A stretch of 38,958 nucleotides of DNA from a virus: IMG/VR virus record IMGVR_UViG_3300023184_000274, positions 1-38,958 of that record, one strand, 5' to 3'. Position numbers and translations under genes: made by a program. The notes under the pieces are model-generated. The model had not been told where the DNA came from. It did not search any database and worked only from the letters and a program-made list of their open reading frames with translations. Shown one piece after another: positions 8,001-16,643 of the stretch (position 1 is its first letter; every line of letters begins with the position of its first letter).

Positions 8001-10609
8001 GAAAGATTGTAAAGTCTTACACTAAGAAAGAGCATGTAGAAATTCATCCAGGTGTATTCATTGACCAGTCTTTGGCTGGTCGTCACGATGATATGCTTCG
8101 CAATGCTACAAGTTCTCGTGCATCTACTACTGGTGTGTTGTCTGATGACCGTCGTTTGACCTCTCATGGCTTCCTAACTGCTGGTTTTTCTCGTCGTATT
8201 GTTTCTCGTGCAGAAAAAGATTGGGCTAATGCCCATGCTGACTACGTAAACAATGTTATTATGCGTGATGCTGTAAGCCGTCGCCTTGTATCTGACATTG
8301 CCAATGGTCTTTCTGAGAAGGAAGCCGTAGATAATGCCATGAAGTGGGTATCTGAAGGCTCTGATGCAGCACTGCGCTGGAAAAATGAAGTTCGTCAAAA
8401 CATTGTTAACCGTGGCGAAGCCATGAGTTCAGAATTTTACAACACTAATAACTTAATTAATGAAGCATTGCTCCAGATTACACAGCATTTACCTAAATAC
8501 AATGCTGAAACTGGTGCAGAGTATGTTGGTTTGCATGAAAAAGCATTAAATGGTTTAACTATTGAAGACTCTCTAGGTCTTTCATATAGTAACCGTCATG
8601 ATGTTATGGCAACTAAAGAAATCTCTGACTTGCGTATTAATAATCTTTACAAGAATGCTATTTCAAAGATTTTCAACTTTGTTGGAACCATGCCAGAAGA
8701 CCACTTAGTGCGTCACCCATTCTTTAACATGGTTCATGATAACGAAGCCAAGTCAATTGCAAGACGTATGGAAGCAGAAGGCAAGCGTCGTGGCATGTCT
8801 GAGCAGCAAATCAATGCTTGGATTCTTTCACGTAAAGATGCTATTAAAGAGACTGCAACTAATCGTGCATACAAAGAATTGATGACTAAACTTTACAGCG
8901 TTGAACGTTACACCGACCCAGGTCGCTTCATGCGCTTCTTAACACCATTCTACATGGCGCATCAGAACTCTAGTCGTTTCTGGTTAGGTCAAACTTTACG
9001 CAACCCACAGGTTGCTGTATTCTTGGCTAAAGCATACAATGCACCATATCGTTCTGGTTATGTTCAAGATGAACAAGGTAATCTTGTTTCTGCTGGTCAC
9101 CCTTGGGAAAGTGACTCATCAACTGATTCTATTGTTTTTGGTTTACCAAAAATTCTTCGTGACTTTACTGGTAAAGAAAATATTAGAACTTCACCAAATG
9201 GTTTAGATATTATTACACAGGGTCAGTACCCTGTAATGCCAACTCTTGGTGGTCCTATCATTCAGCCAATTCTTGGTGCTGCTTTACAGAAGGCTGCACA
9301 AAGCGACGGTTTGAGTAAGTTCATTGCTAGTACTACTGGTATGACTTTTGATGAATTCACTAATCATTTTGTTATGCCTTTCTATGTTCGTGAAGGTTCA
9401 ACAAGTGTTGGTGGCTCTATTGTCGCTAATGCTGTTCCTTTAAATAGTTGGATGACTTCTGCCTTGGCTTCTGTGTCAGGTGGAGAAGTTGGTCTTCCGG
9501 GCGTGCGTAATGTTTGGAACACTCGCTACGAAGAAGCATTGAAACAGGTTCAAGAAGAAGCCCTCCTTAATGGTGGCAAACTTGACCCAGAACAACAACG
9601 CATTAAGGCAACTGCAATTACTCGCAAGTCACTTGCTTTTGAAGCAGTGTCTGCTGGTATTGGTCCTGTGGCTGCATTTAAAACTGATTCTGAAACTTTG
9701 CGTAGACTTCGTGCACGTCAACAACAGTTGATTGCTGCACGTGGTTACAATGAAGGCAATGTTGCTTTTGTTCAAGAAATTGAAAGCAAAGGTTTTGACA
9801 ATGCTGCTGGTATGGTTTCTATTTTAAAGTCTTCATCTGTTGAAAACCGTTATGGCTTTATTTCTAATAGTGCAACCATTTCTGGCATCAATGCTAACAT
9901 GAAGTCTTTGAGTCAAGCAGATACATACTATCCAGACAACCCATTCTTTGCTGAACTATTTAATCGAACTGAAACTAACACTAGCAACCGTAATGCTATT
10001 CTTGGTGATGCAATGTATAGTATCAAGATTAATGGCAAGCCTTTAAAGTCTCGTAATCAAACTCCACAAGAGGCTGAGTATCAACGTCAACTTCGTGCTG
10101 GTTGGGCAGACTACTTTAACTACATTGATTTCTTAAATGCTACTGCAGAAAAAGAAGGCATTGAAGTTGGTTCTAAAGAATATAAATTCCGTTATGGTCC
10201 AGCAAAAAAACAAGTTGAAGAATTTGTTGGTTCAAAATATCCACAATGGGCTACTCGTCCAGATAAAGTTACTTTGCATAAAAGTGATGCTTTTGTTGCT
10301 ATTGCTAATCATTTTATTAATGATAAACAATTTATGAATACTGTTGGAAAAAATAATGATGCAATTCAAGGTCTCCAGCAATATATGAATTGGCGCAACA
10401 CAATTGTTCGAATGTTCCAAGCAAATGTTGCAGCCACTGGTTATACAACTTTAGATGCTCAGGCTAATGAGCGTTTTGCTTTAATGCGTGATTATGTTGC
10501 AAAAATGGCATACACAAAACATAAAGGCTTTAAACAAATGTATGACCGTTATCTTGCAGATGACGAATTGAATTCTATTGACCCTACACTATCACAAGCA
10601 GGTAAATAA
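5081..10609 (+). CDS. Giant virion-associated protein (1842 aa)
   Basis: At 1842 residues this one gene takes up about 14 percent of the genome. It is largely helical, with stretches rich in Gln, Asn and Lys, and shows no enzyme motif I can name. Around residue 1280 there is a segment (RFMRFLTPFYMAHQNSSRFW) like the aromatic stretch I associate with large polyvalent phage proteins, and around residue 710 another Arg/aromatic patch. Since no tape-measure gene is seen after the capsid gene, this is the best candidate for an internal protein ejected with the DNA, comparable to the large core proteins of podoviruses. It sits unusually between portal and scaffold. The function is inferred from size and position; a structural role is fairly sure. 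Confidence 0.7.
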   Translation: MGLQNPLNYIFDNQNNPFEQAKNAVGDAAQTALDSSFGKGVLRAAERPLNALMYLAKPYRDYVAPALTSALLELNSNYRAQNKDLSFTEQLKHGFDMSKQSVDGQAEWRRNISPGRALVGLIGDYTPGRQGVDKLNWENSKQVNDFFTSGSAQFFSGISDVGFNILDPVAAAAAKGTSYARKTLIERPLAVQKFTNKPLVEPETLHLELQNAASNPGQNTAAEQIFSLVEKNPDDVTTISNYGFVRHSTDPARLATAISTAYKQGGRQQMADLVSAALGHKPSYDKVMAQSGELHAQLQVLNGTTDKVTKDLTELKQVVISKDDVDGLKLSEKIAAEKEYQKQLNVLDEEAAKINKALIPSQFIAERESPITSTWSKFASIERARVAAAEANTKGLIVEVNPSKGFSFAKEVAKSDSVKGIPQPLIRYLTWLSPDTQVREAPAGIAFLGGAGGDRSYLEVDARIRRIAKLAGIAPEKQMSLRNEYRTLISKSDRNFFLEKLQEDSVRWLLQKHYGQDLSGMNKNQLESMQVFARELINGTRRAQSREIAKTLDKNYTVVDGFSGDYVSHAYLNDLVEKSAMERAITDGRTVVTEADRAAVRKSMQENPLFETQVPNIHFSYDFKLWDQIMSENPQMIGNVVKAIVEHNWTPTDVYQAMTKAETSAIDGTTGLGRGVTSNAKLMVDVVQEGLDGFYTYLWKPVTLMSLKYTSRNVGEGWLRLIACMADYSVSHGYFWTDMFKSGVMPDKGVFDRTVNNRIYRKKLKASSKRFDDVNNSMLETEGLLKKQLGTITEPGKNALYSLRKKMDDDVRKELFKSKDGVTMCIEWMKQPFSKLEGYKPTKNIEADKAATFLRDNVGKELFTPVVPDGPTGEFITALASGDYALAMTIADVTNSVDVAKALSDYGLVVKKALEDVNTLSETGAATVDNAIRASKFGLDRLAHHIDLTSSLLIKRGGLRDELMAVSKEGAVGGKIVKSYTKKEHVEIHPGVFIDQSLAGRHDDMLRNATSSRASTTGVLSDDRRLTSHGFLTAGFSRRIVSRAEKDWANAHADYVNNVIMRDAVSRRLVSDIANGLSEKEAVDNAMKWVSEGSDAALRWKNEVRQNIVNRGEAMSSEFYNTNNLINEALLQITQHLPKYNAETGAEYVGLHEKALNGLTIEDSLGLSYSNRHDVMATKEISDLRINNLYKNAISKIFNFVGTMPEDHLVRHPFFNMVHDNEAKSIARRMEAEGKRRGMSEQQINAWILSRKDAIKETATNRAYKELMTKLYSVERYTDPGRFMRFLTPFYMAHQNSSRFWLGQTLRNPQVAVFLAKAYNAPYRSGYVQDEQGNLVSAGHPWESDSSTDSIVFGLPKILRDFTGKENIRTSPNGLDIITQGQYPVMPTLGGPIIQPILGAALQKAAQSDGLSKFIASTTGMTFDEFTNHFVMPFYVREGSTSVGGSIVANAVPLNSWMTSALASVSGGEVGLPGVRNVWNTRYEEALKQVQEEALLNGGKLDPEQQRIKATAITRKSLAFEAVSAGIGPVAAFKTDSETLRRLRARQQQLIAARGYNEGNVAFVQEIESKGFDNAAGMVSILKSSSVENRYGFISNSATISGINANMKSLSQADTYYPDNPFFAELFNRTETNTSNRNAILGDAMYSIKINGKPLKSRNQTPQEAEYQRQLRAGWADYFNYIDFLNATAEKEGIEVGSKEYKFRYGPAKKQVEEFVGSKYPQWATRPDKVTLHKSDAFVAIANHFINDKQFMNTVGKNNDAIQGLQQYMNWRNTIVRMFQANVAATGYTTLDAQANERFALMRDYVAKMAYTKHKGFKQMYDRYLADDELNSIDPTLSQAGK

Positions 10610-11577
10610 TGCCACCAATCTATCCAGGTACTAAAACGGTTAAAAAGAATGGTACAACTGCTGACCCTAATGTTGACCCTACTGGTGCTAATAATGGGCA
10701 AACAGATGCTGTTACCACTGCAGAACAAAACGATGCTTTAAACGCACGTTTTCCTGCGTTTGGTACAAGTAACTCACATAGAAGTAAAGATTCAAATTCT
10801 GGAAGCAGTTTCAGCATAACGCCTAAAGAAACCGCTTATTCTCAACTTGACCAGACCATGATTAAATTATTTGGTCGTCGTGCAACTGCAGAAGAAAAAT
10901 CAACATACTACAAATCTCTTAACATTGCAGAAAAACATTATGCAAGCGTTAGTAGTAGCACAAGTCGTAGTAGGGAAAATAAGGCTGGAGATGCTACTAT
11001 TTCCACTGGAACTAGTACATCAACCAACTACAATTTTGATAGCAATTCTTTTCTTTTTGAGTTCACTGCAAATCTTGCCAGCAACTATGTCAAAGAAGGT
11101 AAACCACTTGGTGGTATTGCTGGTCAAACATATGACAACCTTAAGTCATATGCCACTTCTATGGGTTTGTCTGACGATGATAAGACTATTATTAAAAATA
11201 CTCTTAAAGTTATGAAGGGCACAACTGACGAAACTGCTTTAAAAACAGAATATCGCAAGCGTGCAATTTCTTTGTATGGTGGTTTGGCTGAAAGTCTTAA
11301 GGGTGACCCAACTCTAACTGTTCGTGAAGCAGCAAGTGATTATATTAATATTATGTCAAATATGCTTGACATTAATACTAATAACATTTCACTTCATGAC
11401 CCAACACTATCTAAGGCTTTAAATGCTAATAAAGATGGTAAACCTTACACGATGAATCTTAACGAGTTTTCTTCATATCTTCGCGATGATTCACGTTTTC
11501 AATTTAGTACAACCGCTCATGAAGAAGCACGAACTTTGGCTTCTTCATTTGCTCAAGCCTTTGGATTTGGAGGTTAG
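10609..11577 (+). CDS. Virion protein, probably internal (322 aa)
   Basis: This gene starts in a TAATG overlap with the giant gene, so the two are probably translated together. The first 130 residues are Ser/Thr/Asn-rich and likely disordered; the rest is helical. Two motifs stand out: LFGRRATAEE near residue 87 and a C-terminal Ala-rich helix ending FAQAFGFGG. Such ends are, as I recall, seen in virion proteins next to large internal proteins. I know no function. It probably forms a complex with its neighbours inside the head or at the portal. Confidence 0.6.
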   Translation: MPPIYPGTKTVKKNGTTADPNVDPTGANNGQTDAVTTAEQNDALNARFPAFGTSNSHRSKDSNSGSSFSITPKETAYSQLDQTMIKLFGRRATAEEKSTYYKSLNIAEKHYASVSSSTSRSRENKAGDATISTGTSTSTNYNFDSNSFLFEFTANLASNYVKEGKPLGGIAGQTYDNLKSYATSMGLSDDDKTIIKNTLKVMKGTTDETALKTEYRKRAISLYGGLAESLKGDPTLTVREAASDYINIMSNMLDINTNNISLHDPTLSKALNANKDGKPYTMNLNEFSSYLRDDSRFQFSTTAHEEARTLASSFAQAFGFGG

Positions 11578-11579
11578 AA

Positions 11580-12548
11580 ATGGCAGAAAAAAAACGTGGA
11601 TACACTAATGCTGACCTTGCTGCAGCGAAAAAAAAGAAAGCAAAAGCAACTGCTGCTGCTCAGAAAAAAACGGCTGCTGCAAATGCGTTAGTTCCAGCAC
11701 AATCAGTTTTTATAAGTTATTTCTCTGTACTCTTTCCAGATGTCAATAAAGAAAAAGGCTGGTTAGGTAAACTTTATGCTTTAGCAAAACCTTTCTATAA
11801 ACAAGGTTTTAAAAATGAAGATATTCCTGACCTTCTTTTAACTTCAGATAAAGTACCCGCAGAATATAAGCAACGTTTTGCTGGTATTGAAGAACTTAAA
11901 AAGAAAAAGGCTGCTGGTCAAAACATTTCTCACATTCCTAGTGTTGCTGAATATTCTACAATGTCTAATGAGATGGCAAAAAAGTTAAAGCAGTATGGTC
12001 TTAATAGTCTTGCTAATGATGAAACTCTTGGTAAGATTATTGGTAATGATGTTGACCAAGTTGAACTTGGTGCTCGTCTAGATGATGCATTTTTTGCTAT
12101 TGATAATGCTGATAAATTTTTGAAGAAACAACTTGCAGATAGTTTTCCAACTTTAAGTCGTGCAGACCTTGCTAAGGCTCTTTTGACTGGTAGTGCCGGT
12201 GCTGTAGAGTTGAAGAAGAAAGTTGATGTTGCTGGCATTAAGGCTTCTGCTGCAGAGTTTGGTTTACAGAATCAAAAATCTGCCGAAGAACTTTACAAGA
12301 TGGGTGTTACTCGTGCTGATGCACGTAAAGGTTATGCTCAGAGTCAGCAAGAAATTTCTGGTCTACAAGCCGCACAGGAACAATTTGGCAAAACTGCTGA
12401 CATTGCTGCGGAACTTGAAAACGTTAATGTTACTGGAGGTAATTCTGGTGAAGTTAAACGTCTTCGTTCACAGGCTCGTGGACAGTACCAAGGCACGACT
12501 GGTGTTCGTGCAGAATCTTTGACCAAATCTAAAGTCGGTCAAATTTAA
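11580..12548 (+). CDS. Lys/Ala-rich virion protein (322 aa)
   Basis: The first 35 residues are almost all Lys and Ala, a likely DNA- or membrane-contacting tail. The rest is helical, and about residues 225-280 form a long Ala/Gln/Glu helix (motif MGVTRADARKGYAQSQQEI) typical of elongated phage core proteins. It lies 2 bases after the previous stop. With 5081-10609 and 10609-11577 it makes a three-gene block between portal and scaffold, which I read as an internal-core or ejection module. No catalytic motif is visible. Confidence 0.6.
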   Translation: MAEKKRGYTNADLAAAKKKKAKATAAAQKKTAAANALVPAQSVFISYFSVLFPDVNKEKGWLGKLYALAKPFYKQGFKNEDIPDLLLTSDKVPAEYKQRFAGIEELKKKKAAGQNISHIPSVAEYSTMSNEMAKKLKQYGLNSLANDETLGKIIGNDVDQVELGARLDDAFFAIDNADKFLKKQLADSFPTLSRADLAKALLTGSAGAVELKKKVDVAGIKASAAEFGLQNQKSAEELYKMGVTRADARKGYAQSQQEISGLQAAQEQFGKTADIAAELENVNVTGGNSGEVKRLRSQARGQYQGTTGVRAESLTKSKVGQI

Positions 12549-12670
12549 GTCTCAGGTAGGATTGACCGCCCCCTACCTTGTATTAGAGCGGTAGCAGAAA
12601 CCAACTAATCGTCCCCCTGATTAGAGTGCGGTCTGCGTCTCACACAAAATAGAAAGGGGAGAGTTGCGAT
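12549..12670 (+). promoter_or_regulatory. Leader of the scaffold-capsid unit
   Basis: This 122-base gap is one of the few in the plus arm. It holds two inverted repeats: GGTAGG (12555-12560) with CCTACC (12572-12577), and CTAATC (12605-12610) with GATTAG (12619-12624). Neither is followed by a U-run. The gap may carry a separate promoter or mRNA leader to raise scaffold and capsid expression; I cannot assign -35 and -10 boxes with confidence. Confidence 0.4.
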
Positions 12671-13177
12671 ATGAGCAACAACACACTAGAATGGAATGAC
12701 GACTTTGAGGATGATTTCTTAGAGGACGATTTCGACGAGCAGCCTACGCCTCGGCGTTCAACAGGTGATGACGTTGTTAAGAAACTGCGTCGTTCGGACC
12801 GTGCTAAAGAAAAACTCATCAAGGAGTTGCAATCAGAACTTGGTTCTTTGCGCAAGACCCAACGTGATTATTCTGTCAAGTCCACACTAGAAAGCAAAGG
12901 CATCAATCCTAAGATTGCAGCATTTATTCCACAGGACCTGGATGTTAATAGTTCAGATTTTGAGAATTGGCTCAATGAATATGGTGATGTCTTTGGAGTA
13001 ACACAGTCTGACCAGTCATCTCAACCTGGAATTAACCAGGCTGATTTGGCAACATTGCGTCAGATGGATATTGTTACTGCTGGTGCTTCGTCTCCAGACA
13101 GGGAAGAAGATTTAATGCTTCGTCTCAATCAGGCGGAGAGCGCTGATGATATCTTAAATATGATATATGGCGCTTAA
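12671..13177 (+). CDS. Capsid assembly scaffolding protein
   Basis: This 168-residue protein shows the usual marks of a scaffold: a very acidic N-terminus (DDFEDDFLEDDFDE, residues 10-23), a charged coiled-coil segment (about 30-68), and a place just before the capsid gene. The middle part (residues 74-111) carries the pattern GINPKIAAFIPQDLD often seen in phage scaffolds. It would line the procapsid and leave on maturation. A GGGGAG ribosome site lies about 9 bases before the ATG. Identity rests on position and composition. Confidence 0.78.
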   Translation: MSNNTLEWNDDFEDDFLEDDFDEQPTPRRSTGDDVVKKLRRSDRAKEKLIKELQSELGSLRKTQRDYSVKSTLESKGINPKIAAFIPQDLDVNSSDFENWLNEYGDVFGVTQSDQSSQPGINQADLATLRQMDIVTAGASSPDREEDLMLRLNQAESADDILNMIYGA

Positions 13178-13211
13178 TCGCAAATCAAACCAACTATTAA
13201 GGAATAATTAA

Positions 13212-14393
13212 ATGGCTAACGCTTATGTGTCCGTGGACACAGCATCCCTTGGTGGTACAGCAGGTTCTGCTGGTCTCGTTCAGAAGGCGTATGACCGCCT
13301 TGTAGAGTTTGCACTTCGTACTCAGCCACTGATTCGTTCAGTTGCTGACAAGCGTCCTGCAAACCTAACGAACCCAGGTTCTACTGTTAACTTCCAAATT
13401 TACAAAGACCTTGCTCGCGTAACTGGTACTCTTCAGGAAACTGTTGACCCAGATGCAGTGGGTATGTCTACTCCAACCAACGTTCCTGTAACGTTGAACG
13501 AGTATGGTAACGCAGTTCTAGTAACTCGTGCACTTAACTTGTTCTCGCTTGCAGACGTTGACCCTGCTGTCGCTAATATCATTGCATACAACATGGCTGA
13601 TTCTATTGACGAATTGGCTCAGTCTGCACTTGATGGTGGAACCAACGTAATTTACGGTGGAACCCAGACTTCACAGGCTGCTATCACAGGTTCAGATATT
13701 GTTACTGCTGCTAACATCCGCAAGGCTGTTGCTAAGTTGCGTGCTGCTAATGCTGTTGCTCGTAAGGGCAGCATGTACTGGTGTGGTATCCACCCAGAAG
13801 TATCACACGACCTCCGCAAGGAAACTGGTGCTGGTGCATGGCGTACTCCTCATGAGTACCAGACTAACGAAAACATTTGGGCTGGTGAAATTGGTGCATT
13901 CGAAGGTGCTTACTTCGTTGAAACCCCACGTCTAAAGGTTACCGGAACTGGTGCAACAATTGGTTCAGCAGTAACTGTTACTGCTGTGACCATTTCAGGT
14001 CAGGTTGCAACTGTAACCGCAGCGTCACATGGTTTCTCTGTTGGTGACATTGTTCTTCTTGCAGGAACAAGTGGTGGTAGTGCAACTCTTAATGCTGCAC
14101 AGGTTATCACCTCCGTTCCTACATCAGGTACATTCACGTTCACCACTGGTGTAACTGGAACAATCACAGTATCTTCAGGTACTGCAACTAAGAAGACCAA
14201 GGTCTACCGTACGTTCATCGCTGGTCAGCAGGCTCTTGCCGAGGCTGTTGCCGAAGAACCACACGTAGTTATTGGTCCAGTTGTTGACAAGTTGATGCGT
14301 CACCGCCCAATGGGTTGGTACGGTGTACTTGGTTTCTCACGTTTCCGTGAAGAGGCTTTGTACCGTCTTGAGACTGGTTCATCAATCGCTTAA
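13212..14393 (+). CDS. Major capsid protein, N4-gp56-like, with inserted beta domain
   Basis: The 393-residue protein matches my memory of the N4-gp56 capsid family: residues 95-140 (NEYGNAVLVTRALNLFSLAD and following helix), a YWCGIHPEVSHDLR segment near 189-202 and the GEIGAFEGAYFVETPR strand (225-240). The family ends with the stretch from about residue 330. Between the two lies an extra Thr/Val/Gly-rich domain (about 244-329) with the HGFSVGD and GTFTFTTG patterns of small beta domains in phage structural proteins, probably a surface knob. An AAGGAA ribosome site precedes the ATG. Codon use favours C- and G-ending codons more than the neighbours, as expected for a highly expressed gene. 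Confidence 0.9.
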   Translation: MANAYVSVDTASLGGTAGSAGLVQKAYDRLVEFALRTQPLIRSVADKRPANLTNPGSTVNFQIYKDLARVTGTLQETVDPDAVGMSTPTNVPVTLNEYGNAVLVTRALNLFSLADVDPAVANIIAYNMADSIDELAQSALDGGTNVIYGGTQTSQAAITGSDIVTAANIRKAVAKLRAANAVARKGSMYWCGIHPEVSHDLRKETGAGAWRTPHEYQTNENIWAGEIGAFEGAYFVETPRLKVTGTGATIGSAVTVTAVTISGQVATVTAASHGFSVGDIVLLAGTSGGSATLNAAQVITSVPTSGTFTFTTGVTGTITVSSGTATKKTKVYRTFIAGQQALAEAVAEEPHVVIGPVVDKLMRHRPMGWYGVLGFSRFREEALYRLETGSSIA

Positions 14394-14412
14394 TCTCAGT
14401 GATTAATCTTAT

Positions 14413-14434
14413 CCCCAGGATTTCGGTCCTGGGG
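14413..14434 (+). terminator. Strong hairpin after the capsid gene
   Basis: CCCCAGGA pairs perfectly with TCCTGGGG; the loop TTTCGG can close as a U-G pair around a UUCG tetraloop, an exceptionally stable fold. It lies 20 bases after the capsid stop. No U-run follows, so it may be a partial terminator or an mRNA 3'-end stabiliser that lets capsid mRNA exceed downstream mRNA. Confidence 0.6.
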
Positions 14435-14462
14435 GTAGGGTTAGTTTCTGAAAGGGAATCTA

Positions 14463-14711
14463 ATGTATAAATTTTCAACTCCATATATCGAAGAAGGTCC
14501 TGCTGGGACTGGTCGTCTATTTAGTCGATATCGTTTACGTAAAGGTGTTAGTGTATTTAAGTATGCTGGCGAATTTTATGAAATGCGTTATCCAACTAAT
14601 GATGATATAGCATCTGCTGATGTTTTCTATATGGGTGGACATGACCACATTATTGATGATGATGCTGCGCAAGATTTAATTAATGCTGGTTATGAAGTGA
14701 CGGCTTTGTAA
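14463..14711 (+). CDS. Small head/neck protein, unknown function (82 aa)
   Basis: The product starts MYKFSTPYIEEGPAGTGRLF and contains FYEMRYPTNDDIASADVFYMGG, a compact mixed alpha/beta protein without cysteines. It has an AAAGGGA ribosome site 5 bases before the ATG and overlaps the next gene by one base. Small proteins of this kind right after the capsid gene are often head-completion or decoration proteins, but I see nothing that decides this. Confidence 0.7.
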   Translation: MYKFSTPYIEEGPAGTGRLFSRYRLRKGVSVFKYAGEFYEMRYPTNDDIASADVFYMGGHDHIIDDDAAQDLINAGYEVTAL

Positions 14712-14992
14712 TGAATTTAGAAAATTTTGCATCTGTTGTTGGAATCATCTCAACAACTATAACTGTGGTAGTAATTTTAGGGAAATGGCTGGTGGTGTTA
14801 CCTTTGAAGAATTTTATTGAGGAACAGACCCACCCTATTCAACCTAATGCTAATGGCGGCAAGTCTCTAGCGGATGTTGCTAGGACAACTATTGAGATTA
14901 AAACAGCACTTGAGGGTTTGACCCACATAGTGGATAAAATTGAGGACCGTTTGGATACTCACATTGAGCAACATGTTAAGGGTGAAGCATAG
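14711..14992 (+). CDS. Membrane-anchored coiled-coil protein (93 aa)
   Basis: Residues 8-30 (VVGIISTTITVVVILGKWLV region) form one transmembrane helix. A short linker with HPIQPNANGGKSLADV follows, then a charged amphipathic helix to the end. The NGGKSL(A/R)D motif is one I recall from small membrane proteins of actinophages of the DUF2746 type. The topology (short outside N-end, one membrane helix, cytoplasmic coiled coil) would suit a lysis or superinfection role as well as a virion role. A holin-like gene is found elsewhere at 24533, so this one is left unassigned. Confidence 0.65.
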   Translation: MNLENFASVVGIISTTITVVVILGKWLVVLPLKNFIEEQTHPIQPNANGGKSLADVARTTIEIKTALEGLTHIVDKIEDRLDTHIEQHVKGEA

Positions 14993-15336
14993 TGGAAACT
15001 GGTAGTTACAACATTGTTGCCCGTCAAGGGTCAACCTTTAATTTAAACTTTGTTATTGATACTGATGGAACTGAATGGGTTCTTTCTGGCTATTCTGCTA
15101 GAATGCAGGTTAGGAAGTCTGTAGCGTCCACTACAGCCATTTTAAGCCTATCTGATGGCTCTGGTATAACTCTTAATCATACTCCTGGCTCTGTGGCTGT
15201 GACGGCTTCTGCAGCCACTATGGCAGCCCTTCCTGCCGGTACTTGGGTTTACGATATTGAACTGACTAGTGGTTCTGGTTTAACCTATGCTGTTCTTGAG
15301 GGTAAATTTATTATTAAACCTGAGGTGACTCGATAA
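14992..15336 (+). CDS. Beta-sandwich baseplate/fibre-type protein (114 aa)
   Basis: The gene starts with GTG in a TAGTG overlap with the previous stop. The opening pattern, RQGSTFNLNFVIDTDG then LSGYSARMQVRKS, is typical of small Ig-like proteins that form N-terminal modules of phage baseplate or fibre proteins (BppU-like). The rest is beta-strand-rich. Directly before the fibre gene, it probably helps attach or assemble the fibre. The assignment rests on pattern memory and context. Confidence 0.65.
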   Translation: METGSYNIVARQGSTFNLNFVIDTDGTEWVLSGYSARMQVRKSVASTTAILSLSDGSGITLNHTPGSVAVTASAATMAALPAGTWVYDIELTSGSGLTYAVLEGKFIIKPEVTR

Positions 15337-16643
15337 TGGCTACTAATTTAACTATTGACGAATCGGTAACTACTGTAAACATTAGTGGTGTTACTGAGAC
15401 TGCTCCAGCATATACTACTATTACTTTATCCAATGACCAAGGTGCACAAGGACCCACTGGTGCAACTGGTCCTACTAGTACAACACCTGGTCCTACTGGT
15501 AATGGTATTTCTAGCATAGTCCGTACTTCTGGTACTGGTGCTGCTGGCACTACAGATACTTTTACTATTACTTATACAAATTCTACTACCACTACTTTCC
15601 AAGTTTACAATGGTAGTAATGGAAATAATGGTACTGATGGTCGTAGTATAAATAGTATTTCTAAAACTAGTACTGCAGGTTTAGTTGACACCTACACAAT
15701 TACTTACAGCACTGGTTCACCTAGTACATTTACTGTTACTAATGGCAATACTGGTGCTACTGGTCAGGGTTATGCTGCCCAAGGTACTTGGTCAGGTTCA
15801 ACTGCTTATGTTCCTTATGATGTTGTTTACTGGGCAGGCAATTCTTGGCGATGCAAAACAGCAAATACTGGAAATAGTCCAGTCGCTGGAACTTATTGGG
15901 AACTTTTAACCCTCGGATTTAATGCCCAAGGCACTTACAGTTCAAGCACTACCTATAATCAGGGCGATGTTGTTAGTCATCAGGGCGGAAGTTATTACTG
16001 TTACAGCGATGGCACTGTTGGTCGAACACCAACAAATACTACATACTGGGCAGTAATAGCAAATAAAGGTGATACAGGACCAACTGGATTAACTGGTCCA
16101 GTCTATCCATCATTTGTATCACAAGGTTATTATCGAACACCACTGCAATATAGTGCTACTGCAACAGCACAAAACATTAATACAATTTTCTTTACACCAT
16201 TCTATGTAAGTGCTTCAACAACATTTGACCAGATTGGTGTTATTGCATCTACTGTTGCTGCATCCCCAACATGTACAGTTCGTCTTGGTATTTACAATGA
16301 TAGCAATGGTGTTCCTGGAACTTTGTCTCTTGATGCTGGAACCGCAACCCAAACAACAATTAGTGGTACTCCAACCTCTATTCCAATAACTATTAGTAAA
16401 ACTTTAACACCTGGATGGTATTGGTTGGCAGCCAAACAAGAAACTGGAAGTGCAGCAAATACTTTTATTTGTACTGCTGCTAGTTCAACTGTTAGTGGCT
16501 TGCAAAGAATGGCAACACCACCATTAGCATATGTAGCAAATGCTTTTACTCAAGCAGGATTATCTCCTGGCGCTTTTCCTTCAACTGCTACACCATCACT
16601 TAATGGTGGTGCAGTAATGATTACCTGGATAAGGGCACAGTAA
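15336..16643 (+). CDS. Tail fibre / receptor-binding protein with collagen-like and carbohydrate-binding modules
   Basis: The 435-residue protein has, in order: an N-terminal beta segment (1-33); a short Gly-X-Y collagen-like stretch (36-57); two repeats of a beta motif (about 57-93 and 104-137); two aromatic modules with the CBM5/12-like pattern (146-191 with YDVVYWAGNSWRC, 194-241 with GDVVSHQGGSYYC); a second collagen-like stretch (244-255); and a C-terminal beta domain (256-435), probably the receptor tip. Such fibres bind cell-surface glycans. Low-complexity ACT-rich coding in the first half reflects Thr/Ser/Gly repeats. A GAGG ribosome site precedes the ATG. Confidence 0.85.
   Translation: MATNLTIDESVTTVNISGVTETAPAYTTITLSNDQGAQGPTGATGPTSTTPGPTGNGISSIVRTSGTGAAGTTDTFTITYTNSTTTTFQVYNGSNGNNGTDGRSINSISKTSTAGLVDTYTITYSTGSPSTFTVTNGNTGATGQGYAAQGTWSGSTAYVPYDVVYWAGNSWRCKTANTGNSPVAGTYWELLTLGFNAQGTYSSSTTYNQGDVVSHQGGSYYCYSDGTVGRTPTNTTYWAVIANKGDTGPTGLTGPVYPSFVSQGYYRTPLQYSATATAQNINTIFFTPFYVSASTTFDQIGVIASTVAASPTCTVRLGIYNDSNGVPGTLSLDAGTATQTTISGTPTSIPITISKTLTPGWYWLAAKQETGSAANTFICTAASSTVSGLQRMATPPLAYVANAFTQAGLSPGAFPSTATPSLNGGAVMITWIRAQ

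Noticed and set aside
10609-12548. Two successive genes of exactly 322 codons as a duplication
   Set aside because: The two proteins share no visible sequence similarity; the equal length looks coincidental.
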